Assembly (NCBI RefSeq): GCF_017301735.1
Contig: NZ_CP071090.1
Coordinates: 3,586,001-3,650,000 of the forward strand
Origin: Pyxidicoccus parkwaysis
Lineage (GTDB): Bacteria; Myxococcota; Myxococcia; Myxococcales; Myxococcaceae
Length of the DNA stretch: 64,000 nt
Direction of reading: 5' to 3'
The notes under the pieces are model-generated. The model saw only the letters and a program-made list of their open reading frames with translations. It was not told the DNA's origin and made no database searches. Positions 7,918 through 16,766 of the stretch are shown piece by piece (within the stretch, counting starts at the first letter, position 1; the number at the start of each line of letters is the position of its first letter). A program made the position numbers and the translations under genes.

Positions 7918-8684
7918 GGGGTTCCCCCTCCAGACAGCGGTGCCCTGGCATCCACCAGGCCGTCGTGGCCCGGGATGATGTGGCGGTACTCGCTCAGCAA
8001 CTTCTTGCGCGTGTGGCCGTAGAGCTCGACGTCCTGCGCGAGCTGGAGCTCCCGCTCGGCATTTTCCTGCAGCGTCTTGCGCGTGAAGAGCGCGTCTCCC
8101 GCGACGAGGATCTTCTTCGGCTCATCCTCGTCCCCGGTCCGGGCGCTGTGCGCGACGACCGAGATGTGCCCGTGGGTATGCCCCGGAGTGGGCAGCACCT
8201 CGACCTCCTCGGTGAGCCAGTGACTGCCTTCGATGGGGACGAAGCGCGCGTCGCGCTCGAGCACGCGGTTGTAGAACTCGAGATTGCGAGTCACCTCCCG
8301 CACGATGGAGCGGACGTAGAAGTCCTTCACCGTCTGGTAGTGCTCGCGCAGCAGGTCCGCGGTCGCCGTCTTACCGGCGGTGCGGTCCTGGTGATAGGCC
8401 TCGATGAACCGGGCGTTCTCGATGTAGTCCTTGGCCCCGACGATGTAGCGCGCGTTGCGGAACAGCAGGTGGTTGCCGCAGTGGTCGTAGTGCAGATGGG
8501 TTGCGACAACCACGTCCACGTCGTCCGGAGTCAATCCACGCTCCTTGAGCGCGAGCACCAGCCGACCCGCATCGTCGCTGAGCCCGCTATCCACCAGGAT
8601 GTTCCGTGTCTGTGATTGGAGCAGGGTCACCGTTGAGCGCAGCCGTGGAAACCCACTTCCCTGGATGAGGACATTCAAGAGCAT
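7914..8684 (-). CDS. Metallo-beta-lactamase-fold hydrolase inside the polyketide operon
   Basis: A 256-aa MBL-fold protein with the metal-binding signature ATHLHYDHCGN (HxHxDH), a downstream metal His in PTPGHTHGH, the bridging Asp in VAGDALF and a late His in IIPGHDG. The family includes thioesterases, lactonases and glyoxalase II. The position between the dehydratase and KS2 genes, and the 4-nt overlap with KS2, argue for a pathway role such as hydrolytic release from ACP or editing of stalled chains. That role is inferred. ATG at 8684 is used because the coding register upstream is covered by the dehydratase gene, which ends 20 nt before. Confidence 0.85.
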   Translation of the reverse strand: MLLNVLIQGSGFPRLRSTVTLLQSQTRNILVDSGLSDDAGRLVLALKERGLTPDDVDVVVATHLHYDHCGNHLLFRNARYIVGAKDYIENARFIEAYHQDRTAGKTATADLLREHYQTVKDFYVRSIVREVTRNLEFYNRVLERDARFVPIEGSHWLTEEVEVLPTPGHTHGHISVVAHSARTGDEDEPKKILVAGDALFTRKTLQENAERELQLAQDVELYGHTRKKLLSEYRHIIPGHDGLVDARAPLSGGGTP

Positions 8685-8704
8685 GGAGATGTCTTTCTTT
8701 GCGC

Positions 8705-9184
8705 TCAGGAGCCGAGCATCAGCTCGCCGTCGGCGACGAGCTCTTCGCCCACCAGCGCTTCGACCTTGACGTGATGGACGGTGCCCAGGCTCTTGAGGTG
8801 CGTAGCCCGCACGCGCAGCTGATCCCCTGGGAGCACCGGGCGCCGGAAGCGCATCCGCTGGATGCTGGCCATGACGCCCGGCCGAGCCTGCTTCGGGGCT
8901 TCCTGCGGCTGGGATTCCGCTCCCGGTGTGCTCCGGGTGCGCAGCATGATTCCCGCCACCTGGGCCATGGACTCGACGATGAGGACCCCCGGCATGATGG
9001 GATGCTCGGGGAAGTGTCCCTGGAAGAAGGGCTCGTTCGCCGTGACGCACTTGATGCCCTCGGCGGACACGCCGGGCTCCAGAGCGTCAATCCGATCCAC
9101 CATGAGCATCGGGTAGCGATGCGGGAGGAGCTTCAACACTTCCTGGATGCCCAGCCGGGACGGAGGCGCCTGCTCGTCATGCAC
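8705..9184 (-). CDS. 3-hydroxyacyl-ACP dehydratase, FabZ type (DH), catalytically intact
   Basis: A 159-aa hotdog enzyme with the FabZ signature: PHRYPMLMVD, then the catalytic His in GHFPEHPIMPG and the catalytic Glu in VESMAQ. It eliminates water from 3-hydroxyacyl-ACP to give the trans-2-enoyl chain. The operon lacks an enoyl reductase, so double bonds formed here could accumulate as a polyene. The start is a GTG at 9184 that lies upstream of the ACP stop codon, giving an 8-nt overlap; the next in-frame ATG would remove the PHRYP block. The C-terminus is short, like single-domain FabZ. Confidence 0.92.
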   Translation of the reverse strand: MHDEQAPPSRLGIQEVLKLLPHRYPMLMVDRIDALEPGVSAEGIKCVTANEPFFQGHFPEHPIMPGVLIVESMAQVAGIMLRTRSTPGAESQPQEAPKQARPGVMASIQRMRFRRPVLPGDQLRVRATHLKSLGTVHHVKVEALVGEELVADGELMLGS

Positions 9185-9488
9185 GGGCGGTCTTCTCTCT
9201 GCTCTCGTCGAGCAACCGGCTGACCAGACCCGCGAGCGTCTCGATGGAGTGGAACTCCTTGGACACGCTGTCGTCCTCGATGGCGACGCCCCACTTCTCC
9301 TCGATGCCGACTACAATCTCCAGCGCCTCGACGCTGTCGAGCCCCAGGTTCGTGCCCTCGGCGTTGCTGCTGCCGAACAGTGGCGTTTCATCCTGGATGC
9401 TCGCGGGCTCAACGCTCAGCCGCAGGCGCTCCACGATCATGGACTTCAGGCCGTCTTTCAGTTCCCGCTTGTCAATTGGGGGCAGCAT
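9177..9488 (-). CDS. Acyl carrier protein
   Basis: A 103-aa acidic carrier protein with the phosphopantetheine attachment site LGLDSVEAL (Ser of DSV) and the helix III region typical of ACPs. It should carry the growing chain between the KS, KR and DH enzymes of the operon. It is the first gene of the minus-strand transcript. The ATG at 9488 is chosen over an in-frame codon 39 nt upstream because GAGGAGA lies about 7 nt before it and the protein then starts at the usual helix I. No second ACP is visible in the window. A 4'-phosphopantetheinyl transferase is not encoded nearby. Confidence 0.93.
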   Translation of the reverse strand: MLPPIDKRELKDGLKSMIVERLRLSVEPASIQDETPLFGSSNAEGTNLGLDSVEALEIVVGIEEKWGVAIEDDSVSKEFHSIETLAGLVSRLLDESREKTARA

Positions 9489-9885
9489 CGATGTCTCTCC
9501 TCGTGTTGAGGAGTCGACGTGTAGCAACGGCCTCTGACATCAACGCAGGGGCGGCGAGGGTCACCCACTTGTGCCGAAGTTTGAGAAAGCGATTGCTGGC
9601 ATGGAGGTAGGGCGCTTCCTACTGATGCGTGGGGTAGACGCCCCGCGCGAGCTTCGCATCCGTGCCTTTCGTATTCCAAGTGTCTTTTGAAACAAAGTTG
9701 CATGTGCTCGTTGCGGCACGTCCATGTTCGTCGTGCATGGAGCGGGGAGTGGCGCGACAGCCACTCCTCATGGCGGTGTCCGGAACCGGGATGCGGATTC
9801 CCAGCACCGGGCACCCGCGCCGCCGTCCTCGGACTATCCGGTGTCGTCTCGGGGGCTGGCATGGCCCATGCTCCCGGACACCGGA
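9489..9885. promoter_or_regulatory. Divergent intergenic region, polyketide operon / ADOP permease
   Basis: About 400 bp separate the ACP start (minus) and the ADOP permease start (plus), so promoters for both transcripts should lie here. A lower-GC patch around 9570-9720, including a run TTTTGAAACAAAG, stands out against the surroundings and is the likeliest promoter zone. No clear sigma-70 or sigma-54 element and no long dyad could be assigned by eye. Open reading frames in this stretch have no family resemblance. Confidence 0.4.
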
Positions 9886-12318
9886 ATGGACACCCTCGCC
9901 CAGGACCTGCGACTGGCGGTGCGGAGGCTGCGCCGCGGCCCCACCTTCACCCTGGTGGCCCTGGCCACGCTGGCCCTCGGCATCGGCGCCAACGTGTCCA
10001 TCTTCAGCGTGGTGCACGCGGTGCTGCTGCGGCCGCTGCCCATGCACGACGACGCACGGCTGGTGCGGCTGTACAGCCTTCGCACGCAGGGGCCCGGGCC
10101 CACCTCGCCGCCGGACCTGCTCGACCTGCGCGAGCAGACGCACGCCTTCGACGGACTGGTGGGGGTTGCGAACGCGGCCATGACGCTGGGGGCGGATGGC
10201 CCGGAGACCTCGCCCCAGAAGGTGCAGGCCGGACTCGTGTCGCCCGAGTTCTTCCGGGTGCTCGGTGTGAGCGTGCCGGTGGGCCGCGCGCTGCAGGTGG
10301 GCGACGACGCTCCCGGAGCACCGAAGGTGGCGGTCCTCTCCTACGCACTGTGGCAGCGGCGCTTCGGCGGTGACCCTTCGGTGCTCGGCCGCTCCTTCAG
10401 CTTCGGCGGCCCCGAGCCCTGGACGGTGGTGGGCGTGGCGGCCCCGGGCTTCGACTTCCCCTCGCACGCCGAAGTCTGGTTCCCCCTGCTCTGGGACGAC
10501 AGCATGCGGAATGCGCAGGCGCGCGGCGCCCACTGGCTGGAGCTCTACGGCCGGCTCGCCCCCGGAGTGAGCCTGGAGCAGGCCCGCGCCGACGCCTCCG
10601 AGGTGGCTCGCCGGCTGGCCGAGCAATACCCGGCGACGAACTCGGGCAAGGGCGTGAGCGTGCAGCCGCTGCGCGACGTGCTGGTGGGCAACGTGCGGCC
10701 TTCACTGCTGTTGCTGCTGGGCGCGGTGGGGCTGGTGCTGCTCATCGCCTGCGCCAACCTCACCCACCTGCTGCTGGCGCGCGCCGCATCGAGAGAGGGG
10801 GAGCTGTCCGTCCGCCTCGCCCTGGGTGCCAGCCGGGGCCGCCTCGCGCGTGAGCTCCTGATAGAGAGCGCCGTGCTGTCCGTGCTCGGCGGCGGCGCCG
10901 GCTTGCTGGCGGCGATGTGGGCGCTGGATGCCATGGCCGTGCTGGGCCCGCGCGACATTCCACGCATCGAGGAGGTGTCGCTGGATGGCACCGTGCTGGC
11001 CTTCACCGCCGGCCTCTCCGTGCTCACCACGTTCCTCTTCGGGCTGGTGCCCGCGCTGCACGCCTCGCGCGCGGATCCGGGGCGCGGCCTGCGCGCGATG
11101 AGCAGCGGTAGCGGAGGGAGCGCGCACCGCCACCGCACCCGCTCCACGCTCATCGTGGTGGAGACGTCGCTCGCGGTGCTGCTGCTGGTGAGCGCGGGGC
11201 TGTTGCTGCGCAGCTTCCTGCACCAGCAACACGCCGACCTGGGCTTCCGGCCCGAGGGTGTGCTGACGGTGAAGCTCGACCTGCCTCCGCGCCACTACCG
11301 CTTCGGGAGCGCCGAGCCCGCCGCCTTCTACGAGCGGCTGCTGGAGCGGGTGCGCGCCATGCCCGGCGTGCAGTCCGCGGGGCTGGTGAGCGGCCTGCCC
11401 ATGGACGGCGTGAAGTGGACCATCCCCATGAGAGACCCGGTGCGGCCGGTGCCCCAGGGCACCGAGCCATGGCAGACGCGGGTTCGCATGCTGACTCCGG
11501 GTGCGCTGGAGACGCTGGGGGCGAAGGTCATGCGTGGCCGCGGCCTCGTCTCCACGGACGTGGGCGACAGCGGGCGCGTGGTGCTCATCAACGCCGAGGC
11601 GGCGCGCCGCTTCTGGCCCGGAGAGGACCCCATCGGCCACACCGTGGAGACGGACATGGGCTGGGGGAATGGCACCTTCGGGGGCAGGGTGGTGGGCGTG
11701 GTGGAGGACCTGGCCATCGACGGGCCCGCCGCTCCCGCCGCGCCGGAGTTGTTCGTGCCGTATGACCAGGCACGCAGCACGGAGATGACGCTGCTGCTGC
11801 GCACCTCGGGCGAGCCGCTCACGCTGCTCCCGTCGGTGCGCGCCGAGGTCCGCGCGCTCGACCCGGCCCTCGCGCTGGGGCGTGCCCGCACGCTGTCGTC
11901 GGTGACGGACGGCGTGGTGGCTCCACTGCGCTTCTACCTGTTGCTGGTGGGCCTCTTCGCCGGCGCGGCCCTGATGCTGGCGGCGGTGGGACTCTACGGC
12001 GTGGTGACGTACGCGGTGCTCCAGCGCACCCGGGAGCTGGGTATCCGCATGGCGCTGGGGGCTCGCGAGCAGCAGGTGATGCGCATGGTGCTGGGCCACT
12101 ACCTGCGGCTCACCGCCGTGGGGCTCGTGCTGGGGCTCGCGCTCGCCATGGGCGTCAGCCGGGCCCTCACGCACCTGCTCAGCGGGGTGCTGCCCACGGA
12201 CCCGCTGACCTATGGCGTGGTGGTGGTGGTGCTCGGCGGCGTGGCATTCCTGGCCACGCTGCTCCCCGCGCGCCGCGCCTCGCGGGTGTCGCCCGCGATC
12301 GCACTCCGGGGAGAGTGA
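9886..12318 (+). CDS. ADOP/MacB-type FtsX-domain permease
   Basis: An 810-aa permease with the architecture of the ADOP family (duplicated orphan permease): an N-terminal MDTLAQDLRLAVRRL segment, TM helix with LATLALGIGANVSIF, a periplasmic MacB-like core domain, a three-helix FtsX block around residues 265-415, then a repeat of core domain plus FtsX block ending PARRASRVSPAIALRGE. The conserved RELGIRMALGAR loop is present. Such proteins lack their own ATPase gene and are frequent in Acidobacteria and myxobacteria; function is generally unknown, with export assumed. ATG 9886 matches the family start; in-frame starts up to 162 nt upstream exist. It is divergent to the polyketide operon. Confidence 0.88.
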   Translation: MDTLAQDLRLAVRRLRRGPTFTLVALATLALGIGANVSIFSVVHAVLLRPLPMHDDARLVRLYSLRTQGPGPTSPPDLLDLREQTHAFDGLVGVANAAMTLGADGPETSPQKVQAGLVSPEFFRVLGVSVPVGRALQVGDDAPGAPKVAVLSYALWQRRFGGDPSVLGRSFSFGGPEPWTVVGVAAPGFDFPSHAEVWFPLLWDDSMRNAQARGAHWLELYGRLAPGVSLEQARADASEVARRLAEQYPATNSGKGVSVQPLRDVLVGNVRPSLLLLLGAVGLVLLIACANLTHLLLARAASREGELSVRLALGASRGRLARELLIESAVLSVLGGGAGLLAAMWALDAMAVLGPRDIPRIEEVSLDGTVLAFTAGLSVLTTFLFGLVPALHASRADPGRGLRAMSSGSGGSAHRHRTRSTLIVVETSLAVLLLVSAGLLLRSFLHQQHADLGFRPEGVLTVKLDLPPRHYRFGSAEPAAFYERLLERVRAMPGVQSAGLVSGLPMDGVKWTIPMRDPVRPVPQGTEPWQTRVRMLTPGALETLGAKVMRGRGLVSTDVGDSGRVVLINAEAARRFWPGEDPIGHTVETDMGWGNGTFGGRVVGVVEDLAIDGPAAPAAPELFVPYDQARSTEMTLLLRTSGEPLTLLPSVRAEVRALDPALALGRARTLSSVTDGVVAPLRFYLLLVGLFAGAALMLAAVGLYGVVTYAVLQRTRELGIRMALGAREQQVMRMVLGHYLRLTAVGLVLGLALAMGVSRALTHLLSGVLPTDPLTYGVVVVVLGGVAFLATLLPARRASRVSPAIALRGE

Positions 12319-12411
12319 GCGGCACAGGGCAGTTTTCTTCAATACGCCGCAGGGGACCGGCTCCTACCTTCGAGCTCGATTTCTTCCGAATCGACTGCTC
12401 GAAGGAACGTG

Positions 12412-12999
12412 ATGAGCCTCTTTCTCTCCATGGCGGGCTTCGCGCTCGCGGCTTCCATTTCTCCAGGGCCCGTCAATCTGGTGGCGTTGAGTTCCGGAGC
12501 CCGGTACGGCCTGCGGGCCAGCATGCGGCACGTCTCGGGGGCCACGGTGGGCTTCACCCTGCTGCTGTTGCTCATCGGCCTGGGGCTGTACGAGTTGCTG
12601 AGCCACTGGCCGTGGCTGCGCACCGCCATTCAATGGGCCGGCGTGGGCTTCCTGCTGTTCATGGCCTACAAGCTGGCCGCGGATGATGGACGGCTGAACA
12701 CAGACAATCCTGGGGAGGGGCCGTCATTCCTCCATGGCGCGGCCATGCAGTGGCTCAATCCGAAGGCCTGGCTGGCCTCATTGGCGGGCATGGGCGCGTA
12801 CGTGGCCCATGGCGAGGCGCTGCGCGTCTGGCAGTTCTCGGCCGTCTACTTCGTCATCTGCTACGTCTCGATTGCCTGCTGGGCCTACGCCGGCACCTTC
12901 CTGCGCCATTACCTGAACGAGGCGCGATGGGTGCGGTGGTTCAACCGTTTGATGGCGGCCCTGCTCGCCGGCAGCGCCCTGTACCTGCTCGAGGTGTGA
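12412..12999 (+). CDS. LysE/RhtB family amino-acid exporter
   Basis: A 195-aa inner-membrane protein with six predicted helices and the family hallmark near the N-terminus, SISPGPVNLVALSSGARYG. The middle motif LNPKAWLASLAG also fits LysE-type translocators, which export amino acids or derivatives in exchange for protons. The start follows GAAGGAA by about 4 nt; a GTG one codon earlier is possible. It converges with the AraC-family regulator gene, only 3 nt apart, so the two share no promoter. Substrate is unknown. Confidence 0.85.
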   Translation: MSLFLSMAGFALAASISPGPVNLVALSSGARYGLRASMRHVSGATVGFTLLLLLIGLGLYELLSHWPWLRTAIQWAGVGFLLFMAYKLAADDGRLNTDNPGEGPSFLHGAAMQWLNPKAWLASLAGMGAYVAHGEALRVWQFSAVYFVICYVSIACWAYAGTFLRHYLNEARWVRWFNRLMAALLAGSALYLLEV

Positions 13000-13002
13000 A
13001 GC

Positions 13003-13851
13003 TCACCCCCGGTATTGCCCGGGAGTCGCGGCGATGACGCGTTTGAAGGCGCGCTGGAAATGCGCCTGGTCGGCGAAGCCGGCGTCAAGGGCGACGTCGG
13101 CAATCATGTGTCCGCGCTTGAGCCGGGTGCGTGCGTATTGGATGCGGCGGTTGACCAGATAGGCATGGGGCGTCATGCCGTAGCGCTTCTTGAATGCGCG
13201 GGTCAGGTAGGAAGGGGAGAGGTCCGCCGCGGCGCAGATGTCTTCCAGCTTCAGGGAGCGCGTGCAGTTGTCGCGGATGAAGTCGGCTGCGCGCTGGAGC
13301 TTCTGGTTGTCCTCGCGCGGCGCCGTCGGCGCTGGATTCAGGGCCTGTTGGACCTGAGAGAAGAAGGTGATGGCCGCGCTGTGCTTGTGGAGGTCCTCGG
13401 CGCCGGGGGAGGTGAGGATGCCGTAGAGCCGGTTGAAGCCGGCATAGAGCCTGGGCTCGGTCGTCACCGTGGCCGAGAACGCCCTGAAGTCCAGGTTGTG
13501 GCTGAAGCCCAGGTCGCGCTGGAGCGTGGTGAGCCAGGGCACGTCCACGTAGAGCATGCGATACGACCAGGGCTCATCATCAATCGGGTTGCAGGCGTGG
13601 ACCTCCTCCGGATTCATCACCACCACGGCACCGGCGCCCACCCGCTCGCGCGTCTTCCCGTTGAGGTAGGTGCTGCGTCCGCCGGTGATGACTCCGATGG
13701 AGAACGTCTCGTGGGAGTGCTTCGCGTAGCAGACCTTGCGCCCATCCCGAATCGACCGGCCTTCGATGAAGGGCAGTCGTGCGTCTCGCCAGAACTCCGG
13801 GGCGGCGGACGCGTCCTGGGCTGTCAGCACTCCGTTCGGCATGCCGGACAT
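13003..13851 (-). CDS. AraC family transcriptional regulator with cupin sensor domain
   Basis: A 282-aa regulator. Residues 25-170 form an AraC-type cupin ligand domain (YAKHSHETFSIG, VVVMNPEEVHACNP) and the C-terminal 100 residues hold two helix-turn-helix motifs (LEDICAAADLSPSYLTRAF and IADVALDAGFADQAHFQRAF) with the family ending ATPGQYR. Similar proteins often control a neighbouring LysE-type exporter, which lies immediately downstream in convergent orientation; that link is inferred. ATG at 13842 (MPNGVL) has GAGGA about 7 nt upstream and may be the real start instead of 13851. Confidence 0.88.
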   Translation of the reverse strand: MSGMPNGVLTAQDASAAPEFWRDARLPFIEGRSIRDGRKVCYAKHSHETFSIGVITGGRSTYLNGKTRERVGAGAVVVMNPEEVHACNPIDDEPWSYRMLYVDVPWLTTLQRDLGFSHNLDFRAFSATVTTEPRLYAGFNRLYGILTSPGAEDLHKHSAAITFFSQVQQALNPAPTAPREDNQKLQRAADFIRDNCTRSLKLEDICAAADLSPSYLTRAFKKRYGMTPHAYLVNRRIQYARTRLKRGHMIADVALDAGFADQAHFQRAFKRVIAATPGQYRG

Positions 13852-14044
13852 CCTCGTGCGCGCGGCGCGCCGCGACAAGACAAGATGCCTGCTCGCAGGT
13901 GGGTGGGCAGAGGTACGCCCCACAGGGAGGCAACACCAGTCGCGACGTGCGTGTCGATCTGCCCCTGGCCCGTTCGTCGCCCCTTCAGAAGGCGGTAGAT
14001 AACCAGGGTCGCAGGCGATGCCTGCGCCGCGAGGAGTGACGCTC

Positions 14045-14716
14045 ATGTCGAAGCTTCGGGTCAACGCATTCTCAATCTCGCTCGATGGCTATGGCGCCGG
14101 TCCCGGCCAGGACCTGGAGAATCCGCTGGGTGTTGGAGGCCACGCGCTGCACACGTGGATTCTCGGCACGCGAACGTTCCAGAAGCTCCACGGCGACTTC
14201 GCGGGAGAACTGATTGGCGACGAAGCGGGGAGGGCAGGGGTCGACGACGACTTCGCCGCGCGCGGCTTCGAGAACGTCGGCGCCTGGATTCTCGGCCGCA
14301 ACATGTTCGCGCCGACGCGGGGCCCCTGGGCCGACGATGGTTGGAAGGGTTGGTGGGGCTCCAACCCTCCCTACCATGTGCCCGTCTTCGTGCTCACGCA
14401 CCATGCTCGCGCGCCCATCACGATGGAGGGCGGCACGACGTTCCACTTCGTGACCGATGGAATCCACGCCGCGCTGAAGCGCGCGAAGGAGGCGGCCCAG
14501 GGCAAGGACGTGAGACTTGGCGGTGGTGTCGCCACCATCCGCCAGTACCTCACCGCGGGGCTCATCGACGAGCTCCACCTCGCCATCTCCCCCGTGCTCC
14601 TCGGCCGTGGCGAGCACCTTCTCGCCGGCATCGACCTGGTGGGCCTCGGCTACAAGTGCACCGAGCACGTTCCCACGAGCCACGCCACGCACGTGGTCCT
14701 GACTAGAGCGTCTTGA
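14045..14716 (+). CDS. RibD C-terminal / dihydrofolate-reductase-like family protein
   Basis: A 223-aa protein of the YwjB/YyaP/RibD-C group: opening VNAFSISLDGYGAGP, the ILGRNMF segment and GGGVATIRQYLTAGLIDELHLAISP, which is the typical NADPH-binding and dimer region. These proteins are reductases of uncertain substrate, often annotated as deaminase-reductase domain proteins. GAGGAGTGAC precedes the ATG. The 3' end overlaps the cytochrome gene on the other strand by 14 nt. The gene is divergent from the AraC regulator, with about 190 bp between the two starts. Confidence 0.82.
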   Translation: MSKLRVNAFSISLDGYGAGPGQDLENPLGVGGHALHTWILGTRTFQKLHGDFAGELIGDEAGRAGVDDDFAARGFENVGAWILGRNMFAPTRGPWADDGWKGWWGSNPPYHVPVFVLTHHARAPITMEGGTTFHFVTDGIHAALKRAKEAAQGKDVRLGGGVATIRQYLTAGLIDELHLAISPVLLGRGEHLLAGIDLVGLGYKCTEHVPTSHATHVVLTRAS

Positions 14717-16766
14717 GGTATTCGATCAGCGCCACACGCTCCAGGTCGGTGAGCACGGAGTTGAACTCGTGCCCGCCATTGTCCTGGCCGAAGGCGTGGG
14801 TGTTGAAGATCTTCCGGTCCTCGAGCTGCTGACGCGTGCGTGTCGGCGGGTAGAGGATGTTCCAGGTGAGGAAGATGTTGCTGAAGAGCACGTTCATCAT
14901 CTCCTGTGCCAGGGGCGTGCGGAACTCGTCACCGGGGTCGCAGTTGATGTACGGCGACACCGCGGGGTTGAGCGGCGTGCGCCACTGGCAGGCGATGGTG
15001 TCGTACTTCCAGCCGAGCTTCGTGGAGTCATACGCGCGCTGCAGGTTCGTGTCGAAGCCCATGATGGTGAGCGGCTGGTCCCAGCGCGGAGGCGTGGAGA
15101 CACGACGCCAGATGGGCTTGCGGTCCGAAGGCTTGAGCACCTCCCAGACGTTGGGGACCGAGCCGTTGTGGAGGTACGGCGCGGTGGCCCAGACGCCATA
15201 CAGCGGCGGCGCGAGGTAGCCGAGCTCCCGGTTGCCGCGAATGTGCGGCTGGTTCTGCGGGCCGCAGTCCTGGGCGGTGCCGGCCGTCTGCGGATAGCCG
15301 AAGAAGTTCTTGGCGCCCGCCGTCTGCACCGCGAGGTTGTTGGTGTTCACCCGGACCGGGTCGGTGCCGATGATGCTCAGCGGAACGATGTAGCTCGCCA
15401 TGCCCTCCAACGCCGGAGTCGCCAGGAACGCGGGGTCATTGACGTAGCGAGGTGCGTAGGCGCCATGGCAGCTCGCGCAGGAGCCGTTGCCCTGGGGCCG
15501 TTGCACGGGGTTGTTGCGCCCCGGACCCCACATGTCGAGCGTGTGGAACAGCACGGCCCCCTGTTCGGCCAGCGTCTGGTTGATGGCCAGCGGATAGCGC
15601 GGGGCCTTGAGCGACTCGACCCAGGTGTTGAGCGGCGGGCCGTTGGTGCGCATCCAGTCCTGTCCCGCTTCGCTCACCGGTCCGCCGACTCCACCGAACA
15701 GGCCGAAGAACGGCGTGTAGAACACCATGTCCACGCGCGGCGCATCCATGGGGAACACGCCGTCCACGAACTTCACCGGCCGGTGGCCCATGTTCCACCA
15801 CGCGGGCGTATCCATCCCGGCGGTCGAGCCTGAGTTGATGAGCCCGATGACCTCTCCAGCCGACAGCAGCGTCTCGTCCGGGAACAGGAACGCGAGGTTG
15901 ATGTCGCTCGCGTTGTTGGTGCCGCGGGTGCGGTTGAGGTTCGCGAAGGTGGCCAGCGACGCCGGATACCCCAGGGGCAGCAAGTCACTCAGGAACAGGT
16001 CCAGGTCCGCCAGGCTGCTACCACCGCCCAGCACTACCCCGAGCCCCGGGCCATCCGCGGGTGTCCCCACCGCGCCGCTGTGGCAGGCGTGGCACGTGAC
16101 GCCGATGCGTCCACTCCAGCTCCCATCCGGGTTGCGAAGCTGCGTGAGCATCTGCGGGAGCTGACCACTTCCGCCGTTGGTCCAGTTCGGGTTCTGCCCG
16201 GGCAGCGGATAGGGATTGCGCTCGGTGCTTACCGCCGACCCGTAGCGCTGAGCCACCAGGCTGTCGAAGTTGTCGGGACGGAGCAGGAAGCCCCAGATTC
16301 GCCACAGCTCGTTGTACTGCCCCGCGGTGAAGGTGGCGATGCCCAGCCCCGACTCGACTCGCGTGGGGTCCGTGCCGGTGAACAGCGCGCCCGCGCCCGG
16401 GTGGCCGTTCGTCAGCAGTCCCTCGCCCACGTAGAAGCGCTGACGCAGCTCTCCGCAGGTCTGCGCATGACCGACCTCCTGCACCGCCGCCGGGTTGACA
16501 TGACAGTCCTTCCAGAAGGCATTGAAGTGCACCGCCTTCCCGTTGCTGATGCCGGGCTGCACCAGGGTCCGTGGGTCCACGGGCAGGACGGCGGTGTCTG
16601 GCTTGCCATAGCAGTAGTCCCACTGGACCGAGCCACCACGGCTGCTGCCAATCAGGTCACCCGCGCTCGAGACGCCGGGGGACACCAGGCCCGCCGCGAC
16701 GAGCAACGCTCGAACGAGCGGTCCGGTGGCCCGGCCCGACGCCAACGACTGCTTCATTCCACTCAT
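14703..16766 (-). CDS. RoxA/RoxB-like secreted di-heme c-type cytochrome (rubber-oxygenase-like)
   Basis: A 687-aa exported protein with a signal peptide (hydrophobic ALLVAAGLV, cleavage near SSAG) and two heme c sites, CHACH at residues 225-229 and CASCH at 430-434. Size, signal peptide and the ~205-residue spacing between hemes match the RoxA/RoxB family of rubber oxygenases (about 680 aa, hemes about 200 apart), part of the di-heme peroxidase/MauG superfamily. The aromatic stretch TPAWWNMGHRPVKF lies in the region that forms the active pocket in RoxA. RoxA-like genes are known in several myxobacteria. Actual activity on polyisoprene cannot be concluded. AGGAGAAGG precedes the ATG; another ATG lies three codons on. 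Confidence 0.7.
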   Translation of the reverse strand: MSGMKQSLASGRATGPLVRALLVAAGLVSPGVSSAGDLIGSSRGGSVQWDYCYGKPDTAVLPVDPRTLVQPGISNGKAVHFNAFWKDCHVNPAAVQEVGHAQTCGELRQRFYVGEGLLTNGHPGAGALFTGTDPTRVESGLGIATFTAGQYNELWRIWGFLLRPDNFDSLVAQRYGSAVSTERNPYPLPGQNPNWTNGGSGQLPQMLTQLRNPDGSWSGRIGVTCHACHSGAVGTPADGPGLGVVLGGGSSLADLDLFLSDLLPLGYPASLATFANLNRTRGTNNASDINLAFLFPDETLLSAGEVIGLINSGSTAGMDTPAWWNMGHRPVKFVDGVFPMDAPRVDMVFYTPFFGLFGGVGGPVSEAGQDWMRTNGPPLNTWVESLKAPRYPLAINQTLAEQGAVLFHTLDMWGPGRNNPVQRPQGNGSCASCHGAYAPRYVNDPAFLATPALEGMASYIVPLSIIGTDPVRVNTNNLAVQTAGAKNFFGYPQTAGTAQDCGPQNQPHIRGNRELGYLAPPLYGVWATAPYLHNGSVPNVWEVLKPSDRKPIWRRVSTPPRWDQPLTIMGFDTNLQRAYDSTKLGWKYDTIACQWRTPLNPAVSPYINCDPGDEFRTPLAQEMMNVLFSNIFLTWNILYPPTRTRQQLEDRKIFNTHAFGQDNGGHEFNSVLTDLERVALIEYLKTL

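Noticed and set aside
1..9488. Classification as a complete aryl polyene cluster
   Set aside because: No aryl starter ligase, ammonia lyase, thioesterase of the ApeK kind, second ACP or acyltransferase is visible; only the KS/CLF/KR/DH logic is shared.
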